This document shows positions 9,646 to 18,987 of a stretch of 64,000 nucleotides of DNA, one piece after another. The position numbers and the translations under genes are program-made. Positions within the stretch are counted from its first letter, which is position 1. Each line of letters opens with the position of its first letter. The stretch is from the NCBI RefSeq assembly GCF_017161265.1, contig NZ_CP031393.1, positions 682,001-746,000 on the forward strand, written 5' to 3'. The notes below the pieces were generated by a model. It was not told the DNA's origin. It made no database searches and saw nothing but the letters and a program-made list of their open reading frames with translations. This DNA comes from Treponema medium (GTDB lineage: Bacteria; Spirochaetota; Spirochaetia; Treponematales; Treponemataceae).

Positions 9646-10467
9646 CTACTTCCGCCGTGAAACAATAAACCGATCCGAAGTATTCTTCTTCTTACGGGTT
9701 TTATATCCCTTACAAGGCTGACCCCACGGAGTAACGGGATTACGCCCCTTTCCGCGTCCTTCACCACCACCAAGCGGGTGATCGACAGGGTTCATAGCCA
9801 TACCGCGTACGGAAGGACGAATACCACGCCAACGAGCACGCCCCGCCTTTCCTAAATTGATATTCATGTGATCGGCATTTCCAACCTCACCGATTGTTGC
9901 ATAGCATTTTTTATGCACCAAACGGGTCTCACCTGAAGGAAGGCGCAACGTTACATAATCACCTTCTTTTGCAGCGATAAGCGCAGCAGCGCCAGCGGAA
10001 CGAGCCATTTGCCCACCCTTTCCCAGCGTCAACTCCACATTGTGGACAGTAAAACCGACCGGTATGGATTCAAGCGGCAATGCATTCGCAAGCTCAAGCG
10101 CAGCCATTGCGCCGCTCATAATTTTTTGTCCAACCTTCAACCCCTTAGGAGCAAGGATGTATCGTTTTTCGCCATCGGCGTAAAAGATCAATGCGATATT
10201 TGCACTACGGTTCGGATCATATTCGATAGTTCGAACCGTACCCGGAATACCGTACTTATTGCGTTTAAAATCAATCTCGCGATACTTCCGCTTATGTCCA
10301 CCGCCCTGATGCCGAACGGAAATACGCCCATGGCTATCCCGCCCTGCATTGGATTTTTTTCCGGTTGTAAGGCTTTTTTCAGGTTTCTGCGCAGTGATTT
10401 CATCCCGAAGCAAGTCAATTCGACCGCGCATACCCGGTGTTATAGGCTTATATAATTTAAGAGCCAT
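9646..10467 (-). CDS. rplB: 50S ribosomal protein uL2
   Basis: Large rRNA-binding protein needed for peptidyl-transferase centre assembly. It has 273 residues. The [20 protein letters not shown]-like N-terminal region and the [20 protein letters not shown] segment with the conserved histidine near the active centre are present. It follows rplW by 33 bases. Confidence 0.98.
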   Translation of the reverse strand: MALKLYKPITPGMRGRIDLLRDEITAQKPEKSLTTGKKSNAGRDSHGRISVRHQGGGHKRKYREIDFKRNKYGIPGTVRTIEYDPNRSANIALIFYADGEKRYILAPKGLKVGQKIMSGAMAALELANALPLESIPVGFTVHNVELTLGKGGQMARSAGAAALIAAKEGDYVTLRLPSGETRLVHKKCYATIGEVGNADHMNINLGKAGRARWRGIRPSVRGMAMNPVDHPLGGGEGRGKGRNPVTPWGQPCKGYKTRKKKNTSDRFIVSRRK

Positions 10468-10500
10468 TTATCTTCCCCTTCAAAGCAGCGATAAGTGCTG

Positions 10501-10785
10501 TTATGCACCTTCAAAAACTTTAATCGATTCGCCTTCAGCAAGCGTCACAATAGCTTTTTTCCAGCTTGCAGTTTTACCTGCCCGATAGCGAACTCGACGC
10601 ATTTTTCCGTCGACGTTTACAACAGCACAATTAAGCACTTTCACATTAAAAAGCTTCCGTACTGCTTCCTTAATCTGCACCTTTGTAGAGCGCGGATCCA
10701 CCTTAAAAACATATTTACGCTGCTCACGCATCTCGTTTGATTTTTCCGTAAGCACAGGCGCTATAATAACATCAGTATATTGCAT
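10501..10785 (-). CDS. rplW: 50S ribosomal protein uL23
   Basis: Docking site for trigger factor and SRP at the tunnel exit. It has 94 residues. It starts MQYTDVIIAPVLTEKSNEMR and contains YVFKVDPRSTKVQIKEAVRK with the usual VKVLNCAVVNV. Its ATG overlaps the rplD stop by one base (TAATG). Confidence 0.98.
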   Translation of the reverse strand: MQYTDVIIAPVLTEKSNEMREQRKYVFKVDPRSTKVQIKEAVRKLFNVKVLNCAVVNVDGKMRRVRYRAGKTASWKKAIVTLAEGESIKVFEGA

Positions 10786-11423
10786 TACTCAGCCCCCTCA
10801 GCCGCATAAAAGCTCGAAAGATTTTTTGCAGCAGACTCAAGCATCAGCACTTTCCGTCCATAAAACAGATCGTGCGCACGCAAACGGTTATACGTTAAAA
10901 ACGACAGCGTAGGAATATTTCTTCCGGCACGCTTCAACATTGCATCATCATCTTTCAAAACAAGCACCGTGCGCTCATCCTGAACAAATGACTGCAATAT
11001 TTTCACCAGATCTTTCGTTTTACCGGTTTCAACCGTAAAATCTTCTATAACAACAAGACGATCTTCATCCTGAGCTTTCAAGCTCAAAACAGACTTCATC
11101 GCCAACCGCTTTGCTTTTTTCGGAATTGCATAGCTGTAATCACGCGGCTTCGGCCCAAAAATCGTACCGCCGCCGATTAGAAGCGGTGATTTTTTATCAC
11201 CACGACGGGCACGTCCCGTACCCTTCTGCTTATACGGCTTTGCATTAGAACCGTTTACCTCAGCACGACCTTTTGTACACGCCGTACCGACACGCATATT
11301 TGCTAATTCATTTGTAATGGCATAGTAAATGACATCTTCATTTACCGGCAAACCAAACACTGCATCGTTAAGTTCAATTGTCCGCAATTCCTTACCATCA
11401 ATCGAATAGACTTTCTTTTCCAT
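10785..11423 (-). CDS. rplD: 50S ribosomal protein uL4
   Basis: Tunnel-lining protein; in E. coli it also represses its own operon, but no such control can be shown here. It has 212 residues. The extended loop KPYKQKGTGRARRGDKKSPL reaches into the tunnel, and IFGPKPRDYSYAIPKKAKRL is conserved. It lies between rplC (15 bases) and rplW (one-base overlap). Confidence 0.97.
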   Translation of the reverse strand: MEKKVYSIDGKELRTIELNDAVFGLPVNEDVIYYAITNELANMRVGTACTKGRAEVNGSNAKPYKQKGTGRARRGDKKSPLLIGGGTIFGPKPRDYSYAIPKKAKRLAMKSVLSLKAQDEDRLVVIEDFTVETGKTKDLVKILQSFVQDERTVLVLKDDDAMLKRAGRNIPTLSFLTYNRLRAHDLFYGRKVLMLESAAKNLSSFYAAEGAE

Positions 11424-11438
11424 TCTCTTCTCCTGCCG

Positions 11439-12065
11439 TTATCTTTCCCGTTTTACAGCGGATTTAAGGAACACAACCGCATCCTTTTTACCGGGAACGG
11501 AACCACGTACCATAACGACGCCCAATTCGGGATCTATTTTTTCAATCCGCAAATTCTGTACCGTTACTCGTTCGGCACCCATGTGACCGGGCATTTTAAC
11601 GTTTTTAAACGATCGCCCCGGGCTGGTGCACTGCCCTGTCGAACCGGGCTCACGGTGAAATTTTGAACCGTGAGAAGCACGTCCACCGCCGAAACCATAG
11701 CGCCTTACAACACCCTGAAAGCCCTTTCCTTTTGAAATCGCGGTAATATCAAGATACCGGACAGATTCCAAAACCTCAACGCCGATTTTTGCGCCAACGG
11801 TAACTTCTTTATCAAAACCTCTAAATTCTTTTAAAAGACGAACAGGCGCAACACCTTCTGCAAATTGATTTGCATACACCTTTGAAACACGTCCTTCTTT
11901 TAATTCACCCGTTCCTAACACAACCGCTTCATAACCGAAATGATCCGCATCTTTTACTGCGACCACCGTATTCGGTACTACTTGCAAAACGGTAACAGGT
12001 GTCAGCCGCCCCTCGTCATCAAACAACTGGGTCATGCCGATTTTCTTACCAATCAGACCAACCAT
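11439..12065 (-). CDS. rplC: 50S ribosomal protein uL3
   Basis: Early-assembly protein near the peptidyl-transferase centre. It has 208 residues. It starts MVGLIGKKIGMTQLFDDEGR; the long loop has KGKGFQGVVRRYGFGGGRAS and MPGHMGAERVTVQNL. It follows rpsJ after 72 bases, the largest gap among the ribosomal genes apart from the tuf leader. Confidence 0.98.
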   Translation of the reverse strand: MVGLIGKKIGMTQLFDDEGRLTPVTVLQVVPNTVVAVKDADHFGYEAVVLGTGELKEGRVSKVYANQFAEGVAPVRLLKEFRGFDKEVTVGAKIGVEVLESVRYLDITAISKGKGFQGVVRRYGFGGGRASHGSKFHREPGSTGQCTSPGRSFKNVKMPGHMGAERVTVQNLRIEKIDPELGVVMVRGSVPGKKDAVVFLKSAVKRER

Positions 12066-12137
12066 AACTCATAACTCCTTGAGAAACTCCCGCTTCTCCG
12101 GTACGCACATCCTGATTAAATGCCGTCTACCGTTCTT

Positions 12138-12446
12138 TTATTGTTTAATTTCTACATCAACCCCTGCTGAAAGCTCCAATGCCATTAAAGCATTCATCAC
12201 TTCTGCAGAAGGTTCAATAATATCGATCAATCGTTTGTGCGTCCGCATTTCAAACTGCTCACGCGACTTTTTATTTACATGCGGAGAGCGAAGCACGGTA
12301 AATTTATTAATGCGCGTAGGAAGCGGAACAGGCCCCAACACCTTCGCCCCAACCCTCTGCACAGCTTGCACAATTGCTTTAGAACTTTGATCAACCAACT
12401 CAACATCAAATCCGCGAAGCTTAACGCGAATCTTTTCCTTAGCCAT
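12138..12446 (-). CDS. rpsJ: 30S ribosomal protein uS10
   Basis: 30S head protein that also joins NusB (encoded at 46654-47097) in transcription antitermination. It starts [20 protein letters not shown] and contains [20 protein letters not shown]. The frame extends upstream, but GGAGG lies just before the ATG at 12446, giving the usual 102 residues. It is 59 bases downstream of tuf, a gap containing a possible attenuator hairpin. Confidence 0.98.
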   Translation of the reverse strand: MAKEKIRVKLRGFDVELVDQSSKAIVQAVQRVGAKVLGPVPLPTRINKFTVLRSPHVNKKSREQFEMRTHKRLIDIIEPSAEVMNALMALELSAGVDVEIKQ

Positions 12447-12449
12447 ATT

Positions 12450-12500
12450 TCCTCCGTACAAAAACAAGCGGCCGAATAGCGCCTACCCGACCGCCCTGTT
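12450..12500 (-). terminator. Possible attenuator hairpin between tuf and rpsJ
   Basis: On the minus strand an imperfect stem can form between AAACAGGGCGGTC just after tuf and GGCCGCTTGTTT, followed by a T-run. It could reduce readthrough from tuf into the S10 genes. The pairing includes mismatches and no function is proven. Confidence 0.35.
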
Positions 12501-12505
12501 TTTTA

Positions 12506-13693
12506 TTACGCTAAAATCTCCGTAACCTGTCCGGAGGCGATAGTCCGGCCGCCTTCACGAATAGCAAGCTTAAGCCCCTTATCCATAGCGATAGGATGGA
12601 TCAGCTCACCGATAATCTTAGTATTATCACCCGGCTTAACCATATCAACTCCCTCAGGCAGCGTAACGGTTCCGGTAATATCGGTCGTTCTGAAATAGAA
12701 CTGCGGACGATACCCTGAGAAGAACGGGCTGTGACGACCACCTTCATCCTTCGAAAGAACGTAAATCTGTGCTTCAAACTTGGTGTGAGGCTGAATTGAA
12801 CCCGGCTTAGCCAACACCTGACCTCTTTCAACTTCTTTCTTATCAACACCACGAAGCAAGAGACCAACGTTATCACCAGCCATACCCTGATCAAGCAGCT
12901 TGTTGAACATTTCGATACCGGTAATAACAGTCTTCTTCGTCGGTTTAATACCGACAATTTCAACTTCGTCGTTAAGGTTGATAACACCACGCTCGATACG
13001 TCCGGTAACAACTGTACCACGTCCGGAAATCGTGAAAATATCTTCAATCGGCATCAAGAAAGGCTTTGCATCATCACGGACAGGATCAGCGAAGTAATTA
13101 TCCATGGTCTCCAGCAACTCATCGATACAAGCAGTATCTTCAACGGAAGCACCGTCAGCCAACGCCTTAAATGCGGAACCTTTGATAATCGGCGTATCGC
13201 GGGGGAAGCCGTAAGATTCGAGTGTTTCACGAATCTCTTCTTCTACCAATTCAATAAGCTCAGGATCATCAACAAGGTCAACCTTGTTAAGGAATACAAT
13301 AATAGAAGGAACACCAACCTGACGAGCAAGCAGGATGTGTTCTTTAGTCTGAGGCATAACCGAGTCCGGAGCAGAAACAACAAGAATCGCACCATCCATC
13401 TGAGCAGCGCCGGTGATCATGTTCTTAACATAGTCAGCGTGTCCGGGACAGTCAATGTGCGCATAGTGGCGCTTGTCGGACTGATACTCCAAGTGACGAG
13501 TATTAATAGTAATACCACGAGCCTTTTCCTCCGGTGCATTATCAATCTCATCATATTTAAGAAGCTTATCACCATACTTCTTTGCACAATGAGTAGTGAT
13601 CGCTGCCGAAAGAGTTGTTTTACCATGGTCAACGTGACCGATGGTACCAACATTCATGTGAACTTTTGTTCTCTCGAACTTTTCCTTTGCCAT
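12506..13693 (-). CDS. tuf: Elongation factor Tu
   Basis: GTPase that delivers aminoacyl-tRNA to the ribosome. The ATG at 13693 ([20 protein letters not shown]) has a close AGGAGG-like site and gives 395 residues, the normal length; an upstream in-frame extension is rejected. G1 is GHVDHGKT at residues 19-26, G3 is DCPGH and G4 is NKVD. It is the first gene of the large ribosomal operon, an arrangement known in treponemes, and has its own strong promoter far upstream. Confidence 0.98.
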   Translation of the reverse strand: MAKEKFERTKVHMNVGTIGHVDHGKTTLSAAITTHCAKKYGDKLLKYDEIDNAPEEKARGITINTRHLEYQSDKRHYAHIDCPGHADYVKNMITGAAQMDGAILVVSAPDSVMPQTKEHILLARQVGVPSIIVFLNKVDLVDDPELIELVEEEIRETLESYGFPRDTPIIKGSAFKALADGASVEDTACIDELLETMDNYFADPVRDDAKPFLMPIEDIFTISGRGTVVTGRIERGVINLNDEVEIVGIKPTKKTVITGIEMFNKLLDQGMAGDNVGLLLRGVDKKEVERGQVLAKPGSIQPHTKFEAQIYVLSKDEGGRHSPFFSGYRPQFYFRTTDITGTVTLPEGVDMVKPGDNTKIIGELIHPIAMDKGLKLAIREGGRTIASGQVTEILA

Positions 13694-14086
13694 GTAAATC
13701 CTCCTAACAGACAATAGGCAACTAACAAAAACCCCGCCCATCAAACAGCGAGACCATTTCCATCTTGAAAATGAAAAAAAATGTTATAAACCGGATACCA
13801 AATACAGAAAAGAATAGAATAAAGGATAATCAGACAGTAAACACCGTTATAAAAGACGTGTTGCGTAAGCTCGTCATAGCAATTCGACAAGCCTTATTCG
13901 GATCCACCTGATCATCATCAGAATCCATTCCGATGACTGGTTTGGCATCCTACAGAGTAATAGGGCACGCCCCTTAATGCTTTTGGCAGCATTAACACGG
14001 AAACCTGCCTTAAAAAGGCTTTACGGCACCGGAAAACTCTTAAAGAATACCGGACAAGCAGCTTTTAGCCATTTATCCAATTGAAC
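13694..14086 (-). promoter_or_regulatory. Long structured 5' leader of the tuf-ribosomal operon
   Basis: About 390 bases lie between the predicted transcription start (near 14086) and tuf. The leader can form a perfect 8-bp hairpin (TTAATGCT at 13974-13981 with AGCATTAA at 13988-13995) and a GGGC/GCCC hairpin at 13963-13972. A 10-codon frame (MAKSCLSGIL) lies near the 5' end and a 32-codon frame (MDSDDDQVDPNKACRIAMTS ...) further in, neither with a good ribosome site. No tRNA or known riboswitch was recognised. A regulatory leader is likely, its mechanism unknown. Confidence 0.5.
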
Positions 14087-14092
14087 AGAGCG

Positions 14093-14121
14093 ACTATACT
14101 ATTTTGAATAATAAATGTCAA
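14093..14121 (-). promoter_or_regulatory. Strong sigma-70 type promoter of the tuf-ribosomal operon
   Basis: On the minus strand: TTGACA (14116-14121), a 17-base spacer, TATAGT (14093-14098). The -35 is perfect, the spacing ideal and the -10 matches five of six. It points towards tuf and has no other candidate gene nearby. Confidence 0.85.
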
Positions 14122-14178
14122 GGCTTTTGAAAATATACGCGCATCTCTATAAATTACAAGAGGGATTGCCGCGTACCC

Positions 14179-14207
14179 TTTCATTTTTCCCCATCGGTTA
14201 GTATAAT
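14179..14207 (+). promoter_or_regulatory. Putative promoter of the DUF4139-type gene
   Basis: TTTCAT (14179-14184), 17 bases, TATAAT (14202-14207). The -10 is perfect, the -35 matches four of six. Transcription would begin near 14214, which places an upstream in-frame ATG at 14214 at the transcript end and supports the ATG at 14232 as the true start. Confidence 0.5.
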
Positions 14208-14231
14208 CAGTATATGAATAAGGGAGCTTTA

Positions 14232-16250
14232 ATGAAGAATATGATTTTTACGATTTTATCTGCTGCTTGTATAGTCGGCGCCGCAGCCGACCCTGCGAAA
14301 AACTTTAGTGCGGACGACATTCCGCTTAAAAAGGTAACGCTGTACTCATCGGGCGTTGCGCACTATGTGCATGAAGGGACGGTAGCCGGTTCGGGGAATA
14401 TAGCGCTCTTGTTTTCACCCGCTCAAATTAACGATGTGCTGAAATCGCTTGTTGTGATGGATCCCGGTGCAAAAAGTTTAGCTGTCAATTATCAGTCCGA
14501 GGACACGCTGCGGAAAACGCTGGAAAGTTTAAAAATAGACCTTTCCGCCGCTACAACGCTCTACGATATTTTAAAAGCGCAAAAGGGCGCCGAAGTGGAA
14601 CTGTTTACGCCTCATCAAATTATCGGAAAGATTTTAAGCGTCGATAAAAACAGCTCAAAAGAAACGGATACTTTCTTTATTTCGCTTGCGGCGAAAGACG
14701 GTATTCACATTATCGCTTTTTCAGACATTCAATCCTTTAAATTTACCGATAAAAAACGAAATGAAGATTTAAACACCGCTTTGGCGCTCATCCTCGACGC
14801 TTCGGCAAAGAACCGCAAAAAACTGGATATTAAAATCGATGCACAAGGTGAGCGGAAAATCGGTCTTTCTTATGTTATGGAAGCGCCGGTATGGAAAGCA
14901 AGCTATCGGCTCGACATGGGTACCGATAAAGCGGCGTTTCAGGCATGGGCGATTATCGACAATTCAACCGACCTTGACTGGAAGAATATTACGCTTACCC
15001 TCACAACGGGAAGGCCGGTCGGTTTTACGCAAAACCTCTATGCGCCTTACTATACCTATCGCCCCGAAGTGCCGCTTGCAATTGCACAAGCCGCCGAAGC
15101 GGAAACCTTTGATTCGGCTGATAGAGCTGTCGAATATGCCGCAGCAATGCCGCTTGCAGAAAAACGGTCGGCGATGATGAAAAAAGAGGCTTATGGTTAT
15201 ACCGTCGCAGGATATGACGAAGCGGAGTATGATGACTTACAGGAAAAAAACGATTCCGCCTATTTTGAAAATCAGGCCGAAGCCGGTAATGCGGGAGAGA
15301 TGTTTGCCTTTACGCCGTCAAAACCCGTTACGCTTGAGCGGCAGCAAAGTACGATGATTCCGCTTACCCTTGCCTCTCTTCCTGCGGAAAAGTATTCGGT
15401 ATTTTCATCCATTCCATACAACGAGCGTGTTAATCCTAAGTTCTGTATCAGTATTGAAAACACATCAGGCTTAAAACTTCCTGCCGGTCCCATTACGGTT
15501 CTTGACGGGGGTGAATATGCAGGCGATGCTCTTTTGGAGTTTTTACCCGAAGCCGAAAAACGTCTGATTGCCTACGGAGACGATATTGAAGTAACCGGTT
15601 CAAAGCGAGCCGACTCCACGAGGACAATCGAAACCATAAAGATGACTGACGGAGTGATGACAACTTCGTACCGGCAAGTTCAAAGCACAACCTACTTGAT
15701 ACGAAATGCCAATAAAAAAGAGAGAACCGTTATTGTCGAACACGCAAAAAACGCAGGGTTTGAGCTTACGACAAAACAAGCCCTTGCAGAAACGACTGCA
15801 AACAAATACCGGTTTAAATTTAAAGCTGCTGGGAACACCGGAACCGAACTAAAAGTAGAAGAAACACGCACCTACAGATCAAGTCAAAAAATATTCGATA
15901 TGAATTCAAACACCTTTATTTCCTACACAACCAATTCCGAGATTCCCGACAAAGTGCGGAAGGCATTTACATCGATTATAACGGAAAAAGAAAAAGTGAC
16001 CGCGGCAGAAAAAGCTTTGAAGACGTTGCAGGATCGTCAGACGGAAATCGGAAAGGAGCAAGATCGTGTACGTAGGAATCTTGAGGCGGTCGGTTCGGAA
16101 AGTCAGCAGGGTAGAGCGTTCTTAACAAAGCTGCTTAAGCTCGAAACCGAACTGGATAACCTAAAAACAGACATCGCTGACGCAACGGAGCAGCTCACCA
16201 AAGCACAGCAAAACTTTACCGCATTCGTAAAGAGTATCAAGGTAGATTAG
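14232..16250 (+). CDS. Secreted DUF4139-type protein
   Basis: Predicted exported protein of 672 residues. The start at 14232 is chosen for AGGGAG five bases upstream and gives a signal peptide (KNMIFTILSAACIVGAAA). The middle (about residues 205-450) resembles the DUF4139 family: the VMEAPVWKASYRLDMG and NITLTLTTGRPVGF motifs are characteristic. The last 90 residues form a predicted coiled coil rich in Lys/Glu/Gln. Members of this family are envelope-associated with no established biochemical role. It stands alone, divergent from the ribosomal operon and followed by a hairpin repeat. Confidence 0.8.
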   Translation: MKNMIFTILSAACIVGAAADPAKNFSADDIPLKKVTLYSSGVAHYVHEGTVAGSGNIALLFSPAQINDVLKSLVVMDPGAKSLAVNYQSEDTLRKTLESLKIDLSAATTLYDILKAQKGAEVELFTPHQIIGKILSVDKNSSKETDTFFISLAAKDGIHIIAFSDIQSFKFTDKKRNEDLNTALALILDASAKNRKKLDIKIDAQGERKIGLSYVMEAPVWKASYRLDMGTDKAAFQAWAIIDNSTDLDWKNITLTLTTGRPVGFTQNLYAPYYTYRPEVPLAIAQAAEAETFDSADRAVEYAAAMPLAEKRSAMMKKEAYGYTVAGYDEAEYDDLQEKNDSAYFENQAEAGNAGEMFAFTPSKPVTLERQQSTMIPLTLASLPAEKYSVFSSIPYNERVNPKFCISIENTSGLKLPAGPITVLDGGEYAGDALLEFLPEAEKRLIAYGDDIEVTGSKRADSTRTIETIKMTDGVMTTSYRQVQSTTYLIRNANKKERTVIVEHAKNAGFELTTKQALAETTANKYRFKFKAAGNTGTELKVEETRTYRSSQKIFDMNSNTFISYTTNSEIPDKVRKAFTSIITEKEKVTAAEKALKTLQDRQTEIGKEQDRVRRNLEAVGSESQQGRAFLTKLLKLETELDNLKTDIADATEQLTKAQQNFTAFVKSIKVD

Positions 16251-16265
16251 TAAAATCGATACACA

Positions 16266-16491
16266 GGGCAACCGCACCGGAAATATTTCAAGCGGTTACC
16301 TTCCTTTTGTGCAAAATTTTAGAAAAATTTTGCACTATTTTTAGAAGAGGGGGTAAACGCATCAGACCAATAAAGATAACGCGCAGAATAAAGAGGCTGT
16401 GAGACCATTTGAACCGCGAAGAGGTTCAACTCTGGTTGAATAGCCTCTTTATTCTGCGGGGCTGTAAAAATATGTCTGATGCGTTTACCCC
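16266..16491 (+). repeat. Nested palindromic repeat, family A, copy 1
   Basis: Several inverted repeats nest here: GTGCAAAATTTT with AAAATTTTGCAC near 16309-16336; GGGTAAACGCATCAGAC near 16351 with GTCTGATGCGTTTACCC ending near 16490; inside these CGCAGAATAAAGAGGCT with AGCCTCTTTATTCTGCG (16383-16458) and small GAACC/GGTTC and TTCAAC/GTTGAA hairpins. The same core (GTGAGACCATTTGAACCG, GGTTCAACTCTGGTTGAA) recurs inverted at 38441-38631, and the outer part at 27256-27360. It fills the gap between two genes; no protein is encoded. Confidence 0.85.
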
Positions 16492-16505
16492 AAATGGAGA
16501 ATTTA

Positions 16506-17483
16506 ATGAAAGAAATACCGCTTTCCGAGGCAGTCGGGCATGTATTGTGCCACGATCTTACTCAGATTATCGTAGGAGTGTCAAAGGATGCCCGGTTTAG
16601 AAAGGGGCACATCGTAACCGAGGAGGATATTCCGGTGCTCCGCTCGATGGGCAAAGAGCATTTGTTTGTTTGGGAAAAGACCGAAAACCTGCTGCATGAG
16701 GATGAAGGGGCTGAAGTTCTGGCCGCTGCGGCGATGGGGGCAAATCTGGAAAAGACCGCCCCCAAAGAAGGCAAGATTGAGTTGAAGGCAACGGTTGACG
16801 GTATGCTTAAAATCGACACCGACCGGCTCTTTGCAATCAACAAGCTCGGTAAGGTGATGATTGCGACGCAGCGCAATTATGTGCCGCTTAAAAAAGGACA
16901 GACGGCAGCGGGGATGCGGGTTATTCCGCTCCTTATCGAAAAAGAAAAAATGGCTGAGGTGGCTGCGATTGCCGATGCCTCCAATCCGCTGATGGCTGTC
17001 ATCCCCTACAGCATCAAAACCTGCACTATTCTGGTAACGGGACACGAAGTTCTAACAGGGGTTATTAAAGATACCTTTGCGCCGGTCGTGCAGGCAAAGC
17101 TGGCAGAGTACGGCGTGGAAACATTAAAAACCGTGAATACCGGAGACGATGTTGAAACCATTACGGCGGAGATACAAAAGGCCGTACAGGCTGGTTCCGA
17201 TATGGTGCTCTGCACGGGGGGCATGAGCGTCGACCCCGACGATAAAACCCCCGCCGCCATCCGAGCAAGCGGCGCGCACATCGTCAGCTACGGTGCGCCC
17301 GTCCTTCCCGGCGCGATGATGCTGTTAGCCTATGCGGGCGATGTTCCCATCGCGGGGCTGCCCGGCTGTGTGATGTATGCCAAGCGCACCGTCTTCGATC
17401 GGCTGTTGCCGCGTATCCTTGCCCGCGACCCCATTACCGTTGAAGATATTGCGCTCTTGGGAGAGGGCGGCTTATGCCCGTAA
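16506..17483 (+). CDS. MoeA-like molybdopterin-binding protein
   Basis: Predicted molybdopterin-binding protein of 325 residues. The GGAG six bases upstream selects the ATG at 16506 (MKEIPLSEAVGHVLCHDLTQ) over one at 16479 that lies in the repeat. An N-terminal MoeA-like part (residues 1-160) is followed by a MoCF-binding fold at about 165-320 with CTGGMSVDPDDKTPAAIR and APVLPGAMMLLAY. It is shorter than full MoeA (about 400 residues) and appears to lack the usual C-terminal domain, so insertion of molybdenum is not proven. Its stop overlaps the MogA-like gene by 10 bases and modABC follows, pointing to molybdenum or tungsten cofactor handling. Confidence 0.82.
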   Translation: MKEIPLSEAVGHVLCHDLTQIIVGVSKDARFRKGHIVTEEDIPVLRSMGKEHLFVWEKTENLLHEDEGAEVLAAAAMGANLEKTAPKEGKIELKATVDGMLKIDTDRLFAINKLGKVMIATQRNYVPLKKGQTAAGMRVIPLLIEKEKMAEVAAIADASNPLMAVIPYSIKTCTILVTGHEVLTGVIKDTFAPVVQAKLAEYGVETLKTVNTGDDVETITAEIQKAVQAGSDMVLCTGGMSVDPDDKTPAAIRASGAHIVSYGAPVLPGAMMLLAYAGDVPIAGLPGCVMYAKRTVFDRLLPRILARDPITVEDIALLGEGGLCP

Positions 17484-18100
17484 CCGATACATCCCTGATT
17501 GCCGGAAGCACGGTTGCCGGGGATGAAGCCGCTGCCGGTAATGTCCGAACCGATAGAGGCGCCCCAAACGACAGCACCGTCCGGTATAGAGCCGCCGTTA
17601 TTTGCGCATCCGACCGGTGTTTTCAGGGGTTGCGCAAAGATGAAAGCATCCCTATAATAGCCGAAATGCTTTCCGGTCAAGGATATGAGGTTGCCGCTAC
17701 AGCCGTACTTCCCGACGAATACGAAGCGCTGCGGACGGCGATGATGAGCATAGCCGATAAAAACAGCGCCGATCTGATTATTACGACGGGCGGAACGGGG
17801 CTGGCTCCCCGCGACGTAACCCCCGAAGCGACCGCTGCGGTTATCGACCGCCCCGTTCCCGGAATCCCCGAAGCAATGCGTGCGGCAAGCATGAAGATAA
17901 CGCCGCACGGAATGCTTTCTCGCGGTATCGCGGGCATACGAAAACGCACGCTGATTATCAACCTTCCCGGAAGTCCAAAGGCGGCACAGGAAAACCTTGC
18001 CTGCGTTTTACCCGCCTTGGATCACGCTCTTTTGGTGCTCACCGGCGGCACACAGGATTGTGCTGCTGCCGAAGCAAATATATCTAAGAAGCACCTCTAA
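17474..18100 (+). CDS. mog: MogA/MoaB-family molybdopterin adenylyltransferase-like protein
   Basis: MogA/MoaB proteins adenylylate molybdopterin before metal insertion. It has 208 residues; the core begins at about residue 40 (RAAVICASDRCFQG) and contains TTGGTGLAPRDVTPEATAAV and NLPGSPKAAQENL, diagnostic of the family. The first 38 residues are an unusual low-complexity extension, overlapping the MoeA-like gene; a later start inside the frame is possible. Part of a five-gene molybdenum cluster. Confidence 0.85.
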   Translation: MPVTDTSLIAGSTVAGDEAAAGNVRTDRGAPNDSTVRYRAAVICASDRCFQGLRKDESIPIIAEMLSGQGYEVAATAVLPDEYEALRTAMMSIADKNSADLIITTGGTGLAPRDVTPEATAAVIDRPVPGIPEAMRAASMKITPHGMLSRGIAGIRKRTLIINLPGSPKAAQENLACVLPALDHALLVLTGGTQDCAAAEANISKKHL

Positions 18101-18120
18101 AACACCGAAGTTTTTAGAGG
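18092..18120. repeat. CCTCTAAAA hairpin at the end of the mog gene (family C)
   Basis: CCTCTAAAA pairs with TTTTTAGAGG across an 8-base loop and includes the mog stop codon. Similar hairpins occur at 27181-27212 and 27070-27109. It is not followed by a clear T-run, so a terminator role is uncertain. Confidence 0.5.
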
Positions 18121-18195
18121 CGCTCGAAACATATTTAGGAAACCGCTAAAAAGGAATGCCTTTAGGGGTTTTCGTAAATACGGAAGGAGTATCTT

Positions 18196-18978
18196 ATGAA
18201 GAAAACGATTGTAGCGCTGCTGATCGGCAGCATCATACTTGCCCCGCTCTGTGCGGGAGGAAGCAAAGAGAAATCTATGTCTGGCGAAAAGACGGAAATT
18301 ATGCTCTCTGCAGCAGCCAGCTTGAAAAACTGCATTCAGGATCTGTCGGCCATGTACACCGAAAAAAATCCGCAGGTAACCATCACCTCGAATTTCGGTT
18401 CATCGGGAGCCTTGCAGCAGCAGATTGAACAGGGCGCTCCGGCAGATGTTTTCTTTTCCGCCGGTATTAAGCAGATGAATGCACTCAAGGAAAAGGGGAT
18501 GATGCTCGATTCAAGTGTAAAGAACATCCTCGAAAACAAAGTTGTTCTTATTACTCCCAAGAGTGCAGCAGCCCTCGATTCTTTTGAAGCCCTTGCCGGA
18601 GATTCTATAAAGAAAATCGGAGTCGGCGAACCGAAATCCGTACCGGTCGGGCAGTACACCGAACAGATTTTTCAAAACCTCGGCCTTACCGATAAGGTTG
18701 CTTCCAAGCTCATCCTCGCAAAGGATGTCCGAGAAGTTCTTTCGTGGGTTGAAACGGGCAATGTCGATGCAGGCGTCGTATACGAAACCGATGCGAAGAT
18801 CAGCAAGGATGTTACCATCTGTTCCACCGCGCCTGAGGGCAGTCATAAACAAGTTATCTACCCGATCGGTGTCGTAAAGGCAAGCAAACACGCGGCTGAA
18901 GCGCAGAAGTTTGTAGACTTCCTGTTCTCCGACGCTGCAAAAGAAGTATTTGTACGCTACGGATTCACCGTTCTTTAA
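18196..18978 (+). CDS. modA: Molybdate ABC transporter substrate-binding lipoprotein
   Basis: Captures molybdate (or tungstate) outside the inner membrane and delivers it to ModB. It has 260 residues with a lipoprotein signal ending LAPLC, so it should be membrane-anchored. Family signatures are LSAAASLKNCIQDLSAMY, FGSSGALQQQIEQGAPADVF and VETGNVDAGVVYETDA. AGGAG lies six bases before the ATG. modB begins 9 bases later. Confidence 0.95.
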   Translation: MKKTIVALLIGSIILAPLCAGGSKEKSMSGEKTEIMLSAAASLKNCIQDLSAMYTEKNPQVTITSNFGSSGALQQQIEQGAPADVFFSAGIKQMNALKEKGMMLDSSVKNILENKVVLITPKSAAALDSFEALAGDSIKKIGVGEPKSVPVGQYTEQIFQNLGLTDKVASKLILAKDVREVLSWVETGNVDAGVVYETDAKISKDVTICSTAPEGSHKQVIYPIGVVKASKHAAEAQKFVDFLFSDAAKEVFVRYGFTVL

Positions 18979-18987
18979 ATCGAGAAT

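Noticed and set aside
13830-13950. 32-codon frame (MDSDDDQVDPNKACRIAMTS ...) in the tuf leader
   Set aside because: No ribosome site at proper spacing and no recognisable product; kept only as part of the leader.
13694-14210. A tRNA gene upstream of tuf
   Set aside because: No acceptor/T-arm pairing or GTTCRA loop could be found in this stretch on either strand.
16409-16505. ATG at 16479 and frames starting inside repeat A as the start of the MoeA-like gene
   Set aside because: The ATG at 16506 has GGAG at the right distance and matches the usual family start; the earlier ATG is part of the palindrome.
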